Part shown: positions 1-8,749 of the stretch, in pieces
Layout: every line of letters begins with the position of its first letter
Numbering within the stretch: the first letter of the stretch is position 1
NCBI RefSeq assembly: GCF_037892605.1
Contig: NZ_JBBKTU010000001.1
Span: 3,844,001-3,908,000, forward strand
Direction of reading: 5' to 3'
Origin: Lacibacter sp. H407
Lineage (GTDB): Bacteria; Bacteroidota; Bacteroidia; Chitinophagales; Chitinophagaceae
DNA: 64,000 bases
Made by a program: the position numbers and the translations under genes
The notes under the pieces: generated by a model
Database searches by the model: none
What the model saw: only the letters and a program-made list of their open reading frames with translations
What the model was told of the DNA's origin: nothing

Positions 1-12
1 AGGATTGGGGAC

Positions 13-1278
13 TTATTTATCTTTCTCTCCCTCAATAAACTGGAACAGCATCAACATGGCATTGGCAGCTGTTAATTCGATGTTCCGCAGCCGGTCGAAT
101 CGAAAGTATAATTTCTTCGCTATCATTTTTTCCCTTGAACCAACAGCCACCCACACTGTGCCAACAGGTTTATCATCGGTTCCGCCACCGGGGCCCATCA
201 CACCACTCGTAGCAATTCCATAATCGGCTGTGGTTTTTCGCAACAAACCCTCGAGCATTTCAGTAACTGTTTCTCCACTCACAGCTCCTTTTTGTTCCAA
301 TGTTGTATGTTGCACACCCAGTATATCTTCTTTTACATCGTAAGCATAGGCAACCACCGTTCCTTTGAAATATTCTGAAGAACCGGGAATGGCTGTAAGT
401 AAATGTGCAATATATCCACCACTACAACTTTCAGCAGTAGCCATCGTTTTCTTTCGGCTCAGCAGCAGTTGGCCCAACGCTTTTTCCAAAGGGATATCTT
501 CATTCACAACCATAAACTCACGCACTTCGTTCTGCAATTGTGCAAACTGACTGTCAAGTTTTTCTTCCAGTAGTTCTTTCTGTGTACCGGTTGCGGTTAA
601 ACGCAACCGCACCATCCCATAATTTGGCAAGTAAGCCAGCTTTATGTGAGCCGGCAATGCCATTTCCCACTGGTTAATTTTTTCTGCGATAAACGATTCG
701 CCAACACCAGCTGTTAACAAGGTGCGGTGCAGAATAAAAGGCAGTGTGAATTCCTGTTGAATAAGCGGCAATACACTTCCGGTCATAATGCCTTTCATTT
801 CATGTGGCACTCCCGGCATTGATATATATATACGATCTCCTCTGCGAAACAACATGCCCGGTGCTGTACCACGTTTGTTCATGAGTACTTCGCACACATC
901 CGGTACTTCAGCCTGTTTCATATTCCGTTCAATGATGGGGCGATTGAGCTTTCGAAAAATCGCTGTAACATGGTCCAACACCATTTCATTCACGACCATT
1001 TTACCGCCAAAATAATCACAGAGTAAAGGTTTGGTTATATCATCGGCCGTTGGCCCCAGTCCACCTGTAATCAGAATGATGTGAGATGCAGCTGCTTCTT
1101 CATCCAATGCCTGCCATATATCTTCCCGTGTATCACCAACCGCAACACGGCGTTTCACCCACACACCGATCTTGTTCAACTCCTGTGCCATCCAGGCACT
1201 GTTGGTATCAATCGTCTGGCCAATTAATAATTCATCTCCAATGGTAATGATGGAGGCATGGATTGCTTGCTGCTGCAT
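13..1278 (-). CDS. cinA: CinA family nicotinamide-nucleotide amidase
   Basis: Two-domain CinA protein of 421 residues, a normal length. The N-terminal molybdopterin-binding-like (COG1058) domain, about residues 7-175, has the motifs TIGDELL and TGGLGPTADD. The C-terminal amidase domain starts near residue 270 and carries TAESCSGG at 281-288, holding the catalytic serine, followed by SGVMGPGGGTDDKP. The family hydrolyses NMN to nicotinate mononucleotide in pyridine nucleotide salvage; the N-terminal domain has ADP-ribose pyrophosphatase activity in some members. It is the last gene of a minus-strand run after the thioesterase (20-nt gap) and is complete, with its stop at bases 13-15. Family assignment is certain; which activity dominates here is inferred. 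Confidence 0.95.
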   Translation of the reverse strand: MQQQAIHASIITIGDELLIGQTIDTNSAWMAQELNKIGVWVKRRVAVGDTREDIWQALDEEAAASHIILITGGLGPTADDITKPLLCDYFGGKMVVNEMVLDHVTAIFRKLNRPIIERNMKQAEVPDVCEVLMNKRGTAPGMLFRRGDRIYISMPGVPHEMKGIMTGSVLPLIQQEFTLPFILHRTLLTAGVGESFIAEKINQWEMALPAHIKLAYLPNYGMVRLRLTATGTQKELLEEKLDSQFAQLQNEVREFMVVNEDIPLEKALGQLLLSRKKTMATAESCSGGYIAHLLTAIPGSSEYFKGTVVAYAYDVKEDILGVQHTTLEQKGAVSGETVTEMLEGLLRKTTADYGIATSGVMGPGGGTDDKPVGTVWVAVGSREKMIAKKLYFRFDRLRNIELTAANAMLMLFQFIEGEKDK

Positions 1279-1298
1279 GAAGAATATTTACAATGAAT

Positions 1299-1709
1299 TT
1301 AGTTGAAATAAGGTGTAAGATGCTTTGTTAGTTCTGCCGGCATATTTGTTCTTGCCATTGTTTTCGCATCTAAAAAATACAGTACGATCCGGCCAATCGT
1401 TAATAATTTGCCTTCTTCATTCAACACTTCATGATGAAATTCGATCCGGTGATCGGTTGGTAATTCACGCAACTGTGTTTTGATCGTCAGCAGATCATCA
1501 TACTTTGCAGGGCGGAGAAATTTGGTATGGAGTTCTACAATGGGCATCACAACTCCCATCTCTTCCATTTCCTTGTAGGTAAATCCCATTTCACGGATCG
1601 CTTCGGCTCTTGCCACTTCAAAATACTGAGCGTAGTTACCATGGTATACCACATTCATCTGATCTGTTTCTGAATAACGTACACGTATTGTTGTTTCGCT
1701 TGTAAACAT
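1299..1709 (-). CDS. Acyl-CoA thioesterase, YbgC/FadM hotdog family
   Basis: Single hotdog-fold thioesterase of 136 residues from the ATG at 1709. An upstream in-frame TTG at 1721 would add four residues and is less likely. The motif YSETDQMNVVYHGNY near the N-terminus matches the 4-hydroxybenzoyl-CoA thioesterase/YbgC active-site segment, with the Asp as expected catalytic residue. Such enzymes hydrolyse acyl-CoA thioesters in the cytoplasm; the natural substrate cannot be read from the sequence. It lies between doxX-like (gap about 30 nt) and cinA (20 nt) on the same strand, so probably co-transcribed, but I see no functional link to cinA. Confidence 0.9.
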   Translation of the reverse strand: MFTSETTIRVRYSETDQMNVVYHGNYAQYFEVARAEAIREMGFTYKEMEEMGVVMPIVELHTKFLRPAKYDDLLTIKTQLRELPTDHRIEFHHEVLNEEGKLLTIGRIVLYFLDAKTMARTNMPAELTKHLTPYFN

Positions 1710-1739
1710 TGCAGGCTGCAACAGATAGGTTGCTCTATT

Positions 1740-2147
1740 TTATTTGATCATACCATCCACACTTGCACGTCCGGGGCCACATAAAAGAATAACAAAAAAG
1801 CCGGTTAAATACAATGCTGCTGTTTCGCCTTTGGCAAAAAGGCCACTGTTATGCGATACGAAAAAAGCATATCCCATTGCAATGATCAATGGAAGAACAG
1901 TAAATCGGGTGAACAAACCAATAGCGACAAAAATGGAACAAAAGAATTCAGCAAATACAACCAACACAAGTGTTGCTGTACTGCCAATTCCGAACAGATT
2001 TACAAAGCTGTCTTTCTTGTCTGCAAAGTTTACCAGCTTATCGTAACCATAGTTTACGCACATGCTGATACCAAAAATCACACGTAATAATAAGAACGAA
2101 ATGTTAAAAGCAGTTGCTGAATAATTGATCGATAAGAGTTTCTTCAT
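1740..2147 (-). CDS. DoxX family integral membrane protein
   Basis: A 135-residue protein with four predicted membrane segments: about residues 15-35 (ISFLLLRVIFGISM), 55-75, 78-98 and 107-125. The FLLLRVIFG start and the glycine-rich third segment are typical of the DoxX/DoxD family. The role of DoxX proteins is poorly defined; some partner quinone- or sulfur-linked oxidoreductases. It heads the minus-strand run that continues into the thioesterase and cinA. The region 2148-2352 separates it from the divergent TPR gene; no consensus -7 box for this gene was found there. Confidence 0.85.
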   Translation of the reverse strand: MKKLLSINYSATAFNISFLLLRVIFGISMCVNYGYDKLVNFADKKDSFVNLFGIGSTATLVLVVFAEFFCSIFVAIGLFTRFTVLPLIIAMGYAFFVSHNSGLFAKGETAALYLTGFFVILLCGPGRASVDGMIK

Positions 2148-2276
2148 ACGAACGTTGTAGTTTAGTTATGAGAATGAAACGACACTACAATGGAGCGTTT
2201 CTTTCAAATGAATATTGATTTCTGGTTGCGAAATTAACGGAAGGCAGACTTTTATCCACAAAAATCTGGAATGGTG

Positions 2277-2306
2277 TTTGAAAGAGTATTGGACAAGTTA
2301 CCTTTA
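2277..2306 (+). promoter_or_regulatory. Candidate Bacteroidota promoter for the TPR gene
   Basis: TTTG at 2277-2280 and, 18 nt later, TACCTTTA at 2299-2306, one base off the TAnnTTTG consensus. The predicted transcript start near 2310 would leave a leader of about 43 nt before the ATG at 2353. Spacing is slightly short but within the reported range. Confidence 0.35.
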
Positions 2307-2352
2307 GCCCGCTGAACGGACTTTAAGAGAATGGTTAAAATATTTACTAAAG

Positions 2353-5300
2353 ATGAACGTTTACCCGCCAATGAACAGCCGCATAACTTACATTTTATTG
2401 ACTTTTTTTTCCTGTTTCGCTTTACTGTCAACCGCACAGGTAACAGCAGTAAACAATGATCCTAATGCGAAATTCAAGCAAGCCCAGGAATATTTTTTGA
2501 ACGATCAGTTTAGTCTTGCCATGCCGCTACTCCGGGAATTGAAACAGGAGGTGCAAAGCTCAAACGTACTAAACGAAGGTATTCAGGTACAGGAAATTGA
2601 TTTTTATTTACTGGCATGTGGGTTACAACAAAACGATGAACGAGCTGTATTGCCGAGCAGAGAATTTATTACGGTGGTACATAACATGCCCCGTACCCAG
2701 CAATTAAGTTTTCATTTGGCCAATTACTATTTCAGGAAACAGGAATTTGTAGAAGCGCTTGAGTTTTATGAGCGTGCTGAAATTGCCAGTTTAAATAATG
2801 AACAGATATCCGAATCGAAATTTCGGATGGGGTATGCCTATTTTCATTTAAAGCGTTACCAGCAGGCAAAACCATTGTTCAATACCATTCGTCAGTTACC
2901 GGAGGATAAGCATTATCTCGATGCAAATTATTTCTATGGATTTATTGCCTATAACGACAAACAATACAATGAGGCATTAAGTTCTTTTGAAAAAGTACAA
3001 AGCCATCCTGAATATGGTAAGATCGTTCCGTTCTATATTGCATCGATCTATTATTTCCGTGGTGAAAAAGACAAAGCCATCAAGATTGCAGAAGAGGCAG
3101 TGAAGCGTCCCAACATTTTGTATGATCTCGAAATGAAGCAACTGCTGGGACATGCCTACTTTGAAAAGAAAGACTATGCACGTGCTTTACCCTTACTGGA
3201 AGCATATGTAAACAAAGCCGAAAAAGTTACACGACAGGATCTGTATGAATTAAGTTATTCTTATTATCAGGCAAATCAACTCAATAAAGCAATCGATGGT
3301 TTCAAACAACTTAGTGGTGGCGAAGATTCGTTGAGCCAAAGTGCCATGTATCTTTTGGGTGATGCTTATTTGAAAACCAATCAAAAAGAAAATGCCCGGA
3401 ATGCATTTGCATTTTGTGCAGCAAACAGCAGTAATCAGCAACAACGGGAAGTTTCGCTTTTCAACTATGCAAAGCTTTCTTATGAACTCGGCTATCAAGG
3501 TGTAGCCATAAGTGAGTTCAAACGTTTTTTGAATGAATATCCACGAAGCACCTATAATAAGGAGGCAAAAGAATTACTGGTTGGTTTACTTACCGGTACC
3601 AGTAATTATAAAGATGCCATTTCATTAATGGAATCATTGACCGATCCATCTGAATCAACCAAAAAATTATATCCCCGAATGTTGTATGGCAGGGCAGCAG
3701 AGTTGATCAATGATGGTCAGTTGAACAGAGCCGATGAACTGCTGGATAAAATATTGAAAGATCCTTACAATGCTCCTGTACTTCCATTAACCAATTATTG
3801 GAAAGGCGAGATTGCTTATCGAAACGATCGACTGGATGATGCCATTCGTTTCTACGATAAGTTTTTGCAAAGTGGTAGTGGGGGAATGGGAGAGGCAACA
3901 GTAAAAGAGGCCAATTATAACATGGGTTACTGTTATCTGCGAAAAGAAAACTTTTTAGTGGCGCAGGTATTTTTTCAAAAAGCTGTTGGTCGTATTGCAT
4001 TGAATTCTGCACCCATTGATCAGGATGCACATATCCGTTTGGCGGATTGCTATTTCATGCAGAAAAATTATACACAGGCGTCAAGCATGTATCAAAAAGC
4101 ATTGGATTATTCATGGCCTAATGCTGATTATGCATTGTACCAAAAAGCCATGCTGGCGGGTATTAATAACAGCAAAACAAAAGTTGAACAGCTGTCAACG
4201 CTGCAACGATTGTATCCACGTAGCAACTTAGTGCCCGATGCCAATATGGAAATCGCCAAAACATATATGGCCGATGAAAAATTTCAGGCAGCTATTCCAT
4301 ATCTCAACAATGTGATCAGTACTCCTCAGAACACCGGCTTTAAACAAACGGCATTACTGCAATTGGCGGTTTGTTATTACAACCTTAACAAAAATCAAGA
4401 AGCACTTGATCAGTATAAAAAATTATTACAGCAATATCCTAACAGTGAAGAGGCAGGTTTTGCGTTGGAAAACATCCGTGCTATTTATGTAGAAACAGGA
4501 AGGCCGCAGGAGTACGAAGCCTTTATCCGTTCAACAGGAAAAAATGTATCGGCAAGCGAAGCAGATTCACTGGCATACGCTGCTGTTGAGATCAAATTGA
4601 ATAATAATGATTGCACCGGTGCAATTGAACAGATCAATAATTATCTCACCCGTTTCCCAAATGGAACTAATGCGATCAATGCGCATTACAACAGAAGTGA
4701 ATGTTACATGTTGCGCAAAGACTGGAAGAATGCGTTGCCGGGTTATGAATATGTGGCAAAAAAAGGCAACAGCCAGTTTGCAGAAAAAAGTGCATTTGTA
4801 GCTGCACGATCTTATTACTTCGAATTACAGGATTATGCGAAAGCGCAACCTTATTATGAAATATTACGAACTGTTGCCACAACCGATGAAAGCAGATTGG
4901 AATCGTTACGTGGATTGTTGCGTTGTCATTATCAGTTGAAAGAATATAAACAAGCTGCTGATGTTGCGAAAGATCTGTTGATTGCTAAAGGAGCAGGTAA
5001 CGATGATAAAGCATTGTCGAATCTTGTTACGGGGCGTAACCACCAGATCAATGGACAATTTGATTTGGCCATTCAATCCTATCGTGCCGTAGTTGCCCTT
5101 AACAAAGGAGAGTGGGCAGCAGAAGCACGCTATGAAATTGCCAAATGTTATTTCGATCTCAACAGCTTTACAAATGCAGAAAAAGCAGCCTTTGAAGTGA
5201 TCAATAAAAGCGGTTCGTATGATTTCTGGGTAACCAAATCCTATATCATGCTGGGCGATATTTATTTCAAACAGAAAGATTACTTCAATGCAAAGGCCAC

Positions 5301-5412
5301 ATTTCAGAGTATTGTGGAAAATGCAACGAACCCGCAATTGAAACAGGAAGCTGAATCGAAACTGCAACAGGTGATTGACGAAGAAAAACGCAATTCGAAA
5401 ATAGAAGGATAA
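2353..5412 (+). CDS. Large exported tetratricopeptide-repeat protein
   Basis: A 1019-residue protein with an N-terminal signal peptide (hydrophobic run ILLTFFSCFALLSTAQ, cleavage expected after about residue 29) followed almost entirely by degenerate TPR/Sel1-like helical repeats, recognisable as recurring A-x-x-x-Y/F-x-x-A patterns such as YQQAKPLF, YNEALSSF, YARALPLL and YFNAKATF. No catalytic motif is visible. TPR proteins of this size in Bacteroidota act as periplasmic or outer-membrane scaffolds. An alternative ATG at 2371 gives the same mature protein. It leads a plus-strand group with a beta-barrel protein (60-nt gap) and a membrane-anchored HU-CCDC81 protein, suggesting a shared envelope function. 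The exact role is unknown. Confidence 0.85.
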   Translation: MNVYPPMNSRITYILLTFFSCFALLSTAQVTAVNNDPNAKFKQAQEYFLNDQFSLAMPLLRELKQEVQSSNVLNEGIQVQEIDFYLLACGLQQNDERAVLPSREFITVVHNMPRTQQLSFHLANYYFRKQEFVEALEFYERAEIASLNNEQISESKFRMGYAYFHLKRYQQAKPLFNTIRQLPEDKHYLDANYFYGFIAYNDKQYNEALSSFEKVQSHPEYGKIVPFYIASIYYFRGEKDKAIKIAEEAVKRPNILYDLEMKQLLGHAYFEKKDYARALPLLEAYVNKAEKVTRQDLYELSYSYYQANQLNKAIDGFKQLSGGEDSLSQSAMYLLGDAYLKTNQKENARNAFAFCAANSSNQQQREVSLFNYAKLSYELGYQGVAISEFKRFLNEYPRSTYNKEAKELLVGLLTGTSNYKDAISLMESLTDPSESTKKLYPRMLYGRAAELINDGQLNRADELLDKILKDPYNAPVLPLTNYWKGEIAYRNDRLDDAIRFYDKFLQSGSGGMGEATVKEANYNMGYCYLRKENFLVAQVFFQKAVGRIALNSAPIDQDAHIRLADCYFMQKNYTQASSMYQKALDYSWPNADYALYQKAMLAGINNSKTKVEQLSTLQRLYPRSNLVPDANMEIAKTYMADEKFQAAIPYLNNVISTPQNTGFKQTALLQLAVCYYNLNKNQEALDQYKKLLQQYPNSEEAGFALENIRAIYVETGRPQEYEAFIRSTGKNVSASEADSLAYAAVEIKLNNNDCTGAIEQINNYLTRFPNGTNAINAHYNRSECYMLRKDWKNALPGYEYVAKKGNSQFAEKSAFVAARSYYFELQDYAKAQPYYEILRTVATTDESRLESLRGLLRCHYQLKEYKQAADVAKDLLIAKGAGNDDKALSNLVTGRNHQINGQFDLAIQSYRAVVALNKGEWAAEARYEIAKCYFDLNSFTNAEKAAFEVINKSGSYDFWVTKSYIMLGDIYFKQKDYFNAKATFQSIVENATNPQLKQEAESKLQQVIDEEKRNSKIEG

Positions 5413-5471
5413 AAGAAAGTACAAAGTACAAAGTTAGAAATGGGAAGTAGGAAAAAGCAGAAGAATCAACA
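5413..5471 (+). repeat. Short intergenic direct repeat
   Basis: The 59-bp gap between the TPR and barrel genes contains GTACAAAGTACAAAG, a tandem 7-8 bp repeat, then purine-rich sequence. It resembles the low-complexity spacers seen elsewhere in this window. No promoter box is seen, so the two genes are probably one transcript. Confidence 0.4.
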
Positions 5472-7115
5472 ATGAACTACATGAACATGAACAAACGATT
5501 TATATTTTCATTGGCATTGTGTTTAGCAACCGGCGCAACGATTGCGCAGGATACAACCAGGAAACAATCGGTTGAAATTATTTCAGCATTTAAACCGGTG
5601 TTGAAAAATGCGGTGAAGCTGAATTTCAATGCAACACCGCCCGCACCTGAAACAGGTGCACCCAACCTGGCTTATAATATTCCGGTGCAGAATTTATTTT
5701 TCAACCTGCAACCGGTTGGATTAAAACCATTGCCTTTACAAATTGATTCAGCAGGACAAGCACACAACAGCAATTACATAAAGGTTGGCTATGGCAACTA
5801 TAATACACCGTTAGTAGATGCAGGGTTTACATTAGGAGATGGCAAGAAAACCAACTTCACCTTGTTTGCCAATCATCTTTCCCAAAAAGGAAAGCTGCGT
5901 GTACAACGTTTCAGCAATACTGCTTTTTCAGCCAACATCAATACATTACTGAATCAAGTGGAAGTATACGGCAAGGCAGGTTATCAGAACCAGAACTTCT
6001 TTTTGTATGGACCGGATCCTGCATTTGTAAGCAGTAAAGATGATTCATTAAAAAAGCCATTTCAAACCATCAATATCCGTGCAGGTGTTCGCAATGCGTT
6101 TGTCAACCGTTTTGGAATCAGCTACAATCCTGACATTAATATTAATGTGTTTAGCGATACACGATCAACCGAAACAAACGGCATATTAGACCTTCCCGTG
6201 GATGTACGGTTTGGTACAAGCTTTGGAATGTTGATTCGTGGTAATGCTGATCTTACAACTTATACACCTACAGGCGGCACTACCTACAGCAACAATGTGT
6301 ACTTTTTAAATGCTGCTGCAGTATTGAAAACCTCCCGGCTTTTCATAAAAGGGGGCATCCGACCCACCTGGGACCAAGGAAAATTAAATGTTTTACCCGA
6401 TGTGTTGGTGGATGTGCATTTGCAGGAAAAGAAGATCATCCTCACCGGCGGATGGACAGGACATGTTCGTAAGAATACGTATCAATTCCTTGCTTCACAA
6501 AATCCATGGATCAATCAACCTTTATCGCAATACAACACCCGTATCACCGAATTTTATGGAGGCTTCAAAGGAACCGTTGCCAACTCATTTAATTACCGTG
6601 TGCTGGGTGGTTTTATTGAATACTTACACCTTCCTTTATTCAGCAATCATATTCAGCCAGGTTTGTTTGAAGTAGTGCGTGAAGGAAAATTGCAAGCATT
6701 GCATTTTCAATCGGAAGTTGGGTTTGTGCTGCAGGATCAGTTCAATGCAAGTGCCAAGATCGATATCTTCAATTTTGTGAGGCAACAGGATGAAGCAAGA
6801 CCCTGGCATATTACTCCGATCGAATTAACGGCCGCACTTCGTTGGCAGCCCACTAAAAAGATCATGGTAAAAACGGATCTGTTTGGCTGGCAAGGTGCTG
6901 CCTACCGGAAAGATATTGCCGGCAACAGTGCACGTTTACCGGCTGTATTTGACCTGAATGCAGGCATGGAATTCAAGGTGCACCCGCTTATCAGCGTATG
7001 GGGACAGTTCAATAACATCTTCAACAATACCTACCAACGTTGGAATAATTACCAGGTAGTTGGATTTAACTTACTTGCTGGAATAAGGCTTACTTTTGAC
7101 CAAAAGCAGAATTAG
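5472..7115 (+). CDS. Outer-membrane beta-barrel protein, TonB-receptor-like without clear plug
   Basis: A 547-residue protein with signal peptide (KRFIFSLALCLATGATIAQ, possible starts at 5472, 5481 and 5487). The mature N-terminus has a short motif around VEIISAFKPVLKNAVKLNF, then alternating hydrophobic beta-strands up to a C-terminal barrel ending that resembles TonB-dependent receptors (NIFNNTYQRWNNY, then GFNLLAGIRLTF). The expected plug and carboxypeptidase-regulatory domains are absent and it is much shorter than a full receptor (about 700-1000). It probably forms an outer-membrane barrel partnered with the preceding TPR protein. Its stop codon lies one base before the next ATG, so the downstream HU-CCDC81 gene is likely translationally linked. 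Substrate or function is unknown. Confidence 0.8.
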   Translation: MNYMNMNKRFIFSLALCLATGATIAQDTTRKQSVEIISAFKPVLKNAVKLNFNATPPAPETGAPNLAYNIPVQNLFFNLQPVGLKPLPLQIDSAGQAHNSNYIKVGYGNYNTPLVDAGFTLGDGKKTNFTLFANHLSQKGKLRVQRFSNTAFSANINTLLNQVEVYGKAGYQNQNFFLYGPDPAFVSSKDDSLKKPFQTINIRAGVRNAFVNRFGISYNPDININVFSDTRSTETNGILDLPVDVRFGTSFGMLIRGNADLTTYTPTGGTTYSNNVYFLNAAAVLKTSRLFIKGGIRPTWDQGKLNVLPDVLVDVHLQEKKIILTGGWTGHVRKNTYQFLASQNPWINQPLSQYNTRITEFYGGFKGTVANSFNYRVLGGFIEYLHLPLFSNHIQPGLFEVVREGKLQALHFQSEVGFVLQDQFNASAKIDIFNFVRQQDEARPWHITPIELTAALRWQPTKKIMVKTDLFGWQGAAYRKDIAGNSARLPAVFDLNAGMEFKVHPLISVWGQFNNIFNNTYQRWNNYQVVGFNLLAGIRLTFDQKQN

Positions 7116-7116
7116 G

Positions 7117-7755
7117 ATGGTTGATCTGATTGTACGGTTTCTTTCCACTCACAAACGGGTTTCATTAAAAGGCATCGGAAGTTTTTCGGTTGAGCATTTG
7201 CCGGCACGGTTGGATTTTCCCAACAGATTACTGCATGCACCTGAAACAATTCTCCATTACGCCGCTGAAGCTGAAGAGGATGCAGCCTTTGACCAATGGT
7301 TAGTGCAGGAGTTACGGCAATCAACAGACGAAATAAAAACACTGCGGCAAAACTTTACAGAAGAGTTTAAACGTATATTGAATAGCAAAAATGAAGTTGA
7401 GTTTACCGGACTTGGCCGTTTCGAGAAAGACGGAAATCAACTGATCCATTTTACATCAGCATTTGAAACAATCGTAGGAATGCCTGTTGTTGCAGAAAAA
7501 ATTATTCGTAAAAACACGTCGCATTCAATACGTGTAGGGGAAGAGGAGAAAACAAACGTTGAGATGGAGGAATTACTGTTGCGTAAATACAGGAAACCCC
7601 TCAATCTTTGGTGGCTCATTGCAATTGCATTGTTCGTATCGGCTTTAGTTGCTATTTTGTTGTTCGCAACGAATCATTCACAGCAGTGGGGCAAGCAGGG
7701 AAACGAGCAAAAAATGACGCCGAACGAAGCACCCGCACTGTATAAAATGCAATAA
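7117..7755 (+). CDS. HU-CCDC81-like domain protein with a transmembrane anchor
   Basis: A 212-residue protein. I choose the ATG at 7117, one base after the upstream stop; a TTG at 7096 would overlap it. Residues about 1-130 look like the two-part CCDC81-like prokaryotic HU domain: helices followed by the beta-arm signatures VSLKGIGSFSVE and VEFTGLGRFEKDG, each with the G-x-G-x-F turn. One hydrophobic segment near residues 163-183 (WWLIAIALFVSALVAILLF) follows, then a short polar tail. HU-superfamily domains bind DNA or related ligands, and the family has been proposed to link cytoplasmic components to the envelope. No SPOR domain follows, unlike many relatives. The link to the barrel and TPR genes is by position. 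Confidence 0.75.
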   Translation: MVDLIVRFLSTHKRVSLKGIGSFSVEHLPARLDFPNRLLHAPETILHYAAEAEEDAAFDQWLVQELRQSTDEIKTLRQNFTEEFKRILNSKNEVEFTGLGRFEKDGNQLIHFTSAFETIVGMPVVAEKIIRKNTSHSIRVGEEEKTNVEMEELLLRKYRKPLNLWWLIAIALFVSALVAILLFATNHSQQWGKQGNEQKMTPNEAPALYKMQ

Positions 7756-7758
7756 TCC

Positions 7759-8682
7759 ATGACCCAAACACGAACTGCGCCATTTATGAGCCTACAAGTG
7801 AAGTACACTTATTGTCCGGTTTGCAAAAACAATGATTTCGAACCTGTTTTAACAGCATCTGATAATACAGTTACAAAAGAGTCGTTTACAATTGCCGAGT
7901 GTGGCATGTGTGGTTTACGGTTTACGTTAAATGCACCTGCTGAAGCAGCCATTCACAAATATTATCAATCCTCCGCTTATATTTCCCATAGCAATACAAA
8001 ACGAGGCATCATCAATCTCTTGTACCACGGAGCCCGTTTTTTTACCATGATGTCGAAAGAACGATTGGTAAAGAAAGAGTCCAAGCGCCAGGTAGGTATG
8101 CTGCTTGATATTGGAAGCGGTACAGGCACCTTTGCTCACACCATGGAAAGGGCAGGCTGGAGTGTTACAGGACTGGAGCCCGACCCTGAAGCAAGGGCCC
8201 TGGCGGTAAAAAAATACAACTGCGATATTTATCCATCGGAAGATCTGTTTCGTTTGCCTCCTGAAACATATAGTGTGATCACCATGTGGCACGTATTGGA
8301 ACATGTGCATCAACTGGATGATTATGTTCAACGAATCAAAGAATTACTGGCATCGAATGGCAAACTCATTGTTGCCGTTCCAAATTATACCAGCAAAGAT
8401 GCGGCTGTATATGGAGCAGATTGGGCTTCGTATGATGTTCCCCGACATTTGTATCATTTTTCTCCAAAGTCGATGCGGGTATTAATGAAGCGCCACGGAT
8501 TGCGTGTGGTCAAAACAAGACGCATGTGGCTTGATAGTTTTTATATTTCATTATTGAGTGAAAAGAACAGGGGTGGTTTTTTCCTGAGAGGCCTTTGGAA
8601 CGGATTTGCTTCCAACCTCAATGCACTTCTCCGGAAAGAAAAATGCAGCTCATTGATCTATGTAATTGATAAAGAAGGTTAA
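7759..8682 (+). CDS. Class I SAM-dependent methyltransferase with N-terminal zinc-ribbon-like motif
   Basis: A 307-residue protein. The N-terminus has CPVC and CGMCG pairs (about residues 19-22 and 51-55), a probable zinc ribbon. The methyltransferase core follows, with motif I LLDIGSGTGTF near residue 115, then GLEPD and MWHVLEHV; this fits the Methyltransf_23 group. Related proteins methylate sugars or small metabolites, often near polysaccharide genes, but the substrate cannot be inferred here. It starts 3 nt after the HU-CCDC81 stop and so likely belongs to the same transcript. An internal ATG at 7786 is a possible alternative start but still precedes the first Cys pair. Confidence 0.85.
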   Translation: MTQTRTAPFMSLQVKYTYCPVCKNNDFEPVLTASDNTVTKESFTIAECGMCGLRFTLNAPAEAAIHKYYQSSAYISHSNTKRGIINLLYHGARFFTMMSKERLVKKESKRQVGMLLDIGSGTGTFAHTMERAGWSVTGLEPDPEARALAVKKYNCDIYPSEDLFRLPPETYSVITMWHVLEHVHQLDDYVQRIKELLASNGKLIVAVPNYTSKDAAVYGADWASYDVPRHLYHFSPKSMRVLMKRHGLRVVKTRRMWLDSFYISLLSEKNRGGFFLRGLWNGFASNLNALLRKEKCSSLIYVIDKEG

Positions 8683-8749
8683 AAGATCAATCTAAAATTA
8701 CCTTGTTCTAAATAGCAGACTACTTGATCAATAAGGTTGATTATCAGTA

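Noticed and set aside
4906-5424. Minus-strand reading frame (172 codons) within the TPR gene
   Set aside because: A complement of the TPR codons; composition is unlike a real protein (Ile/Phe/Cys-rich) and no signal or motif exists.
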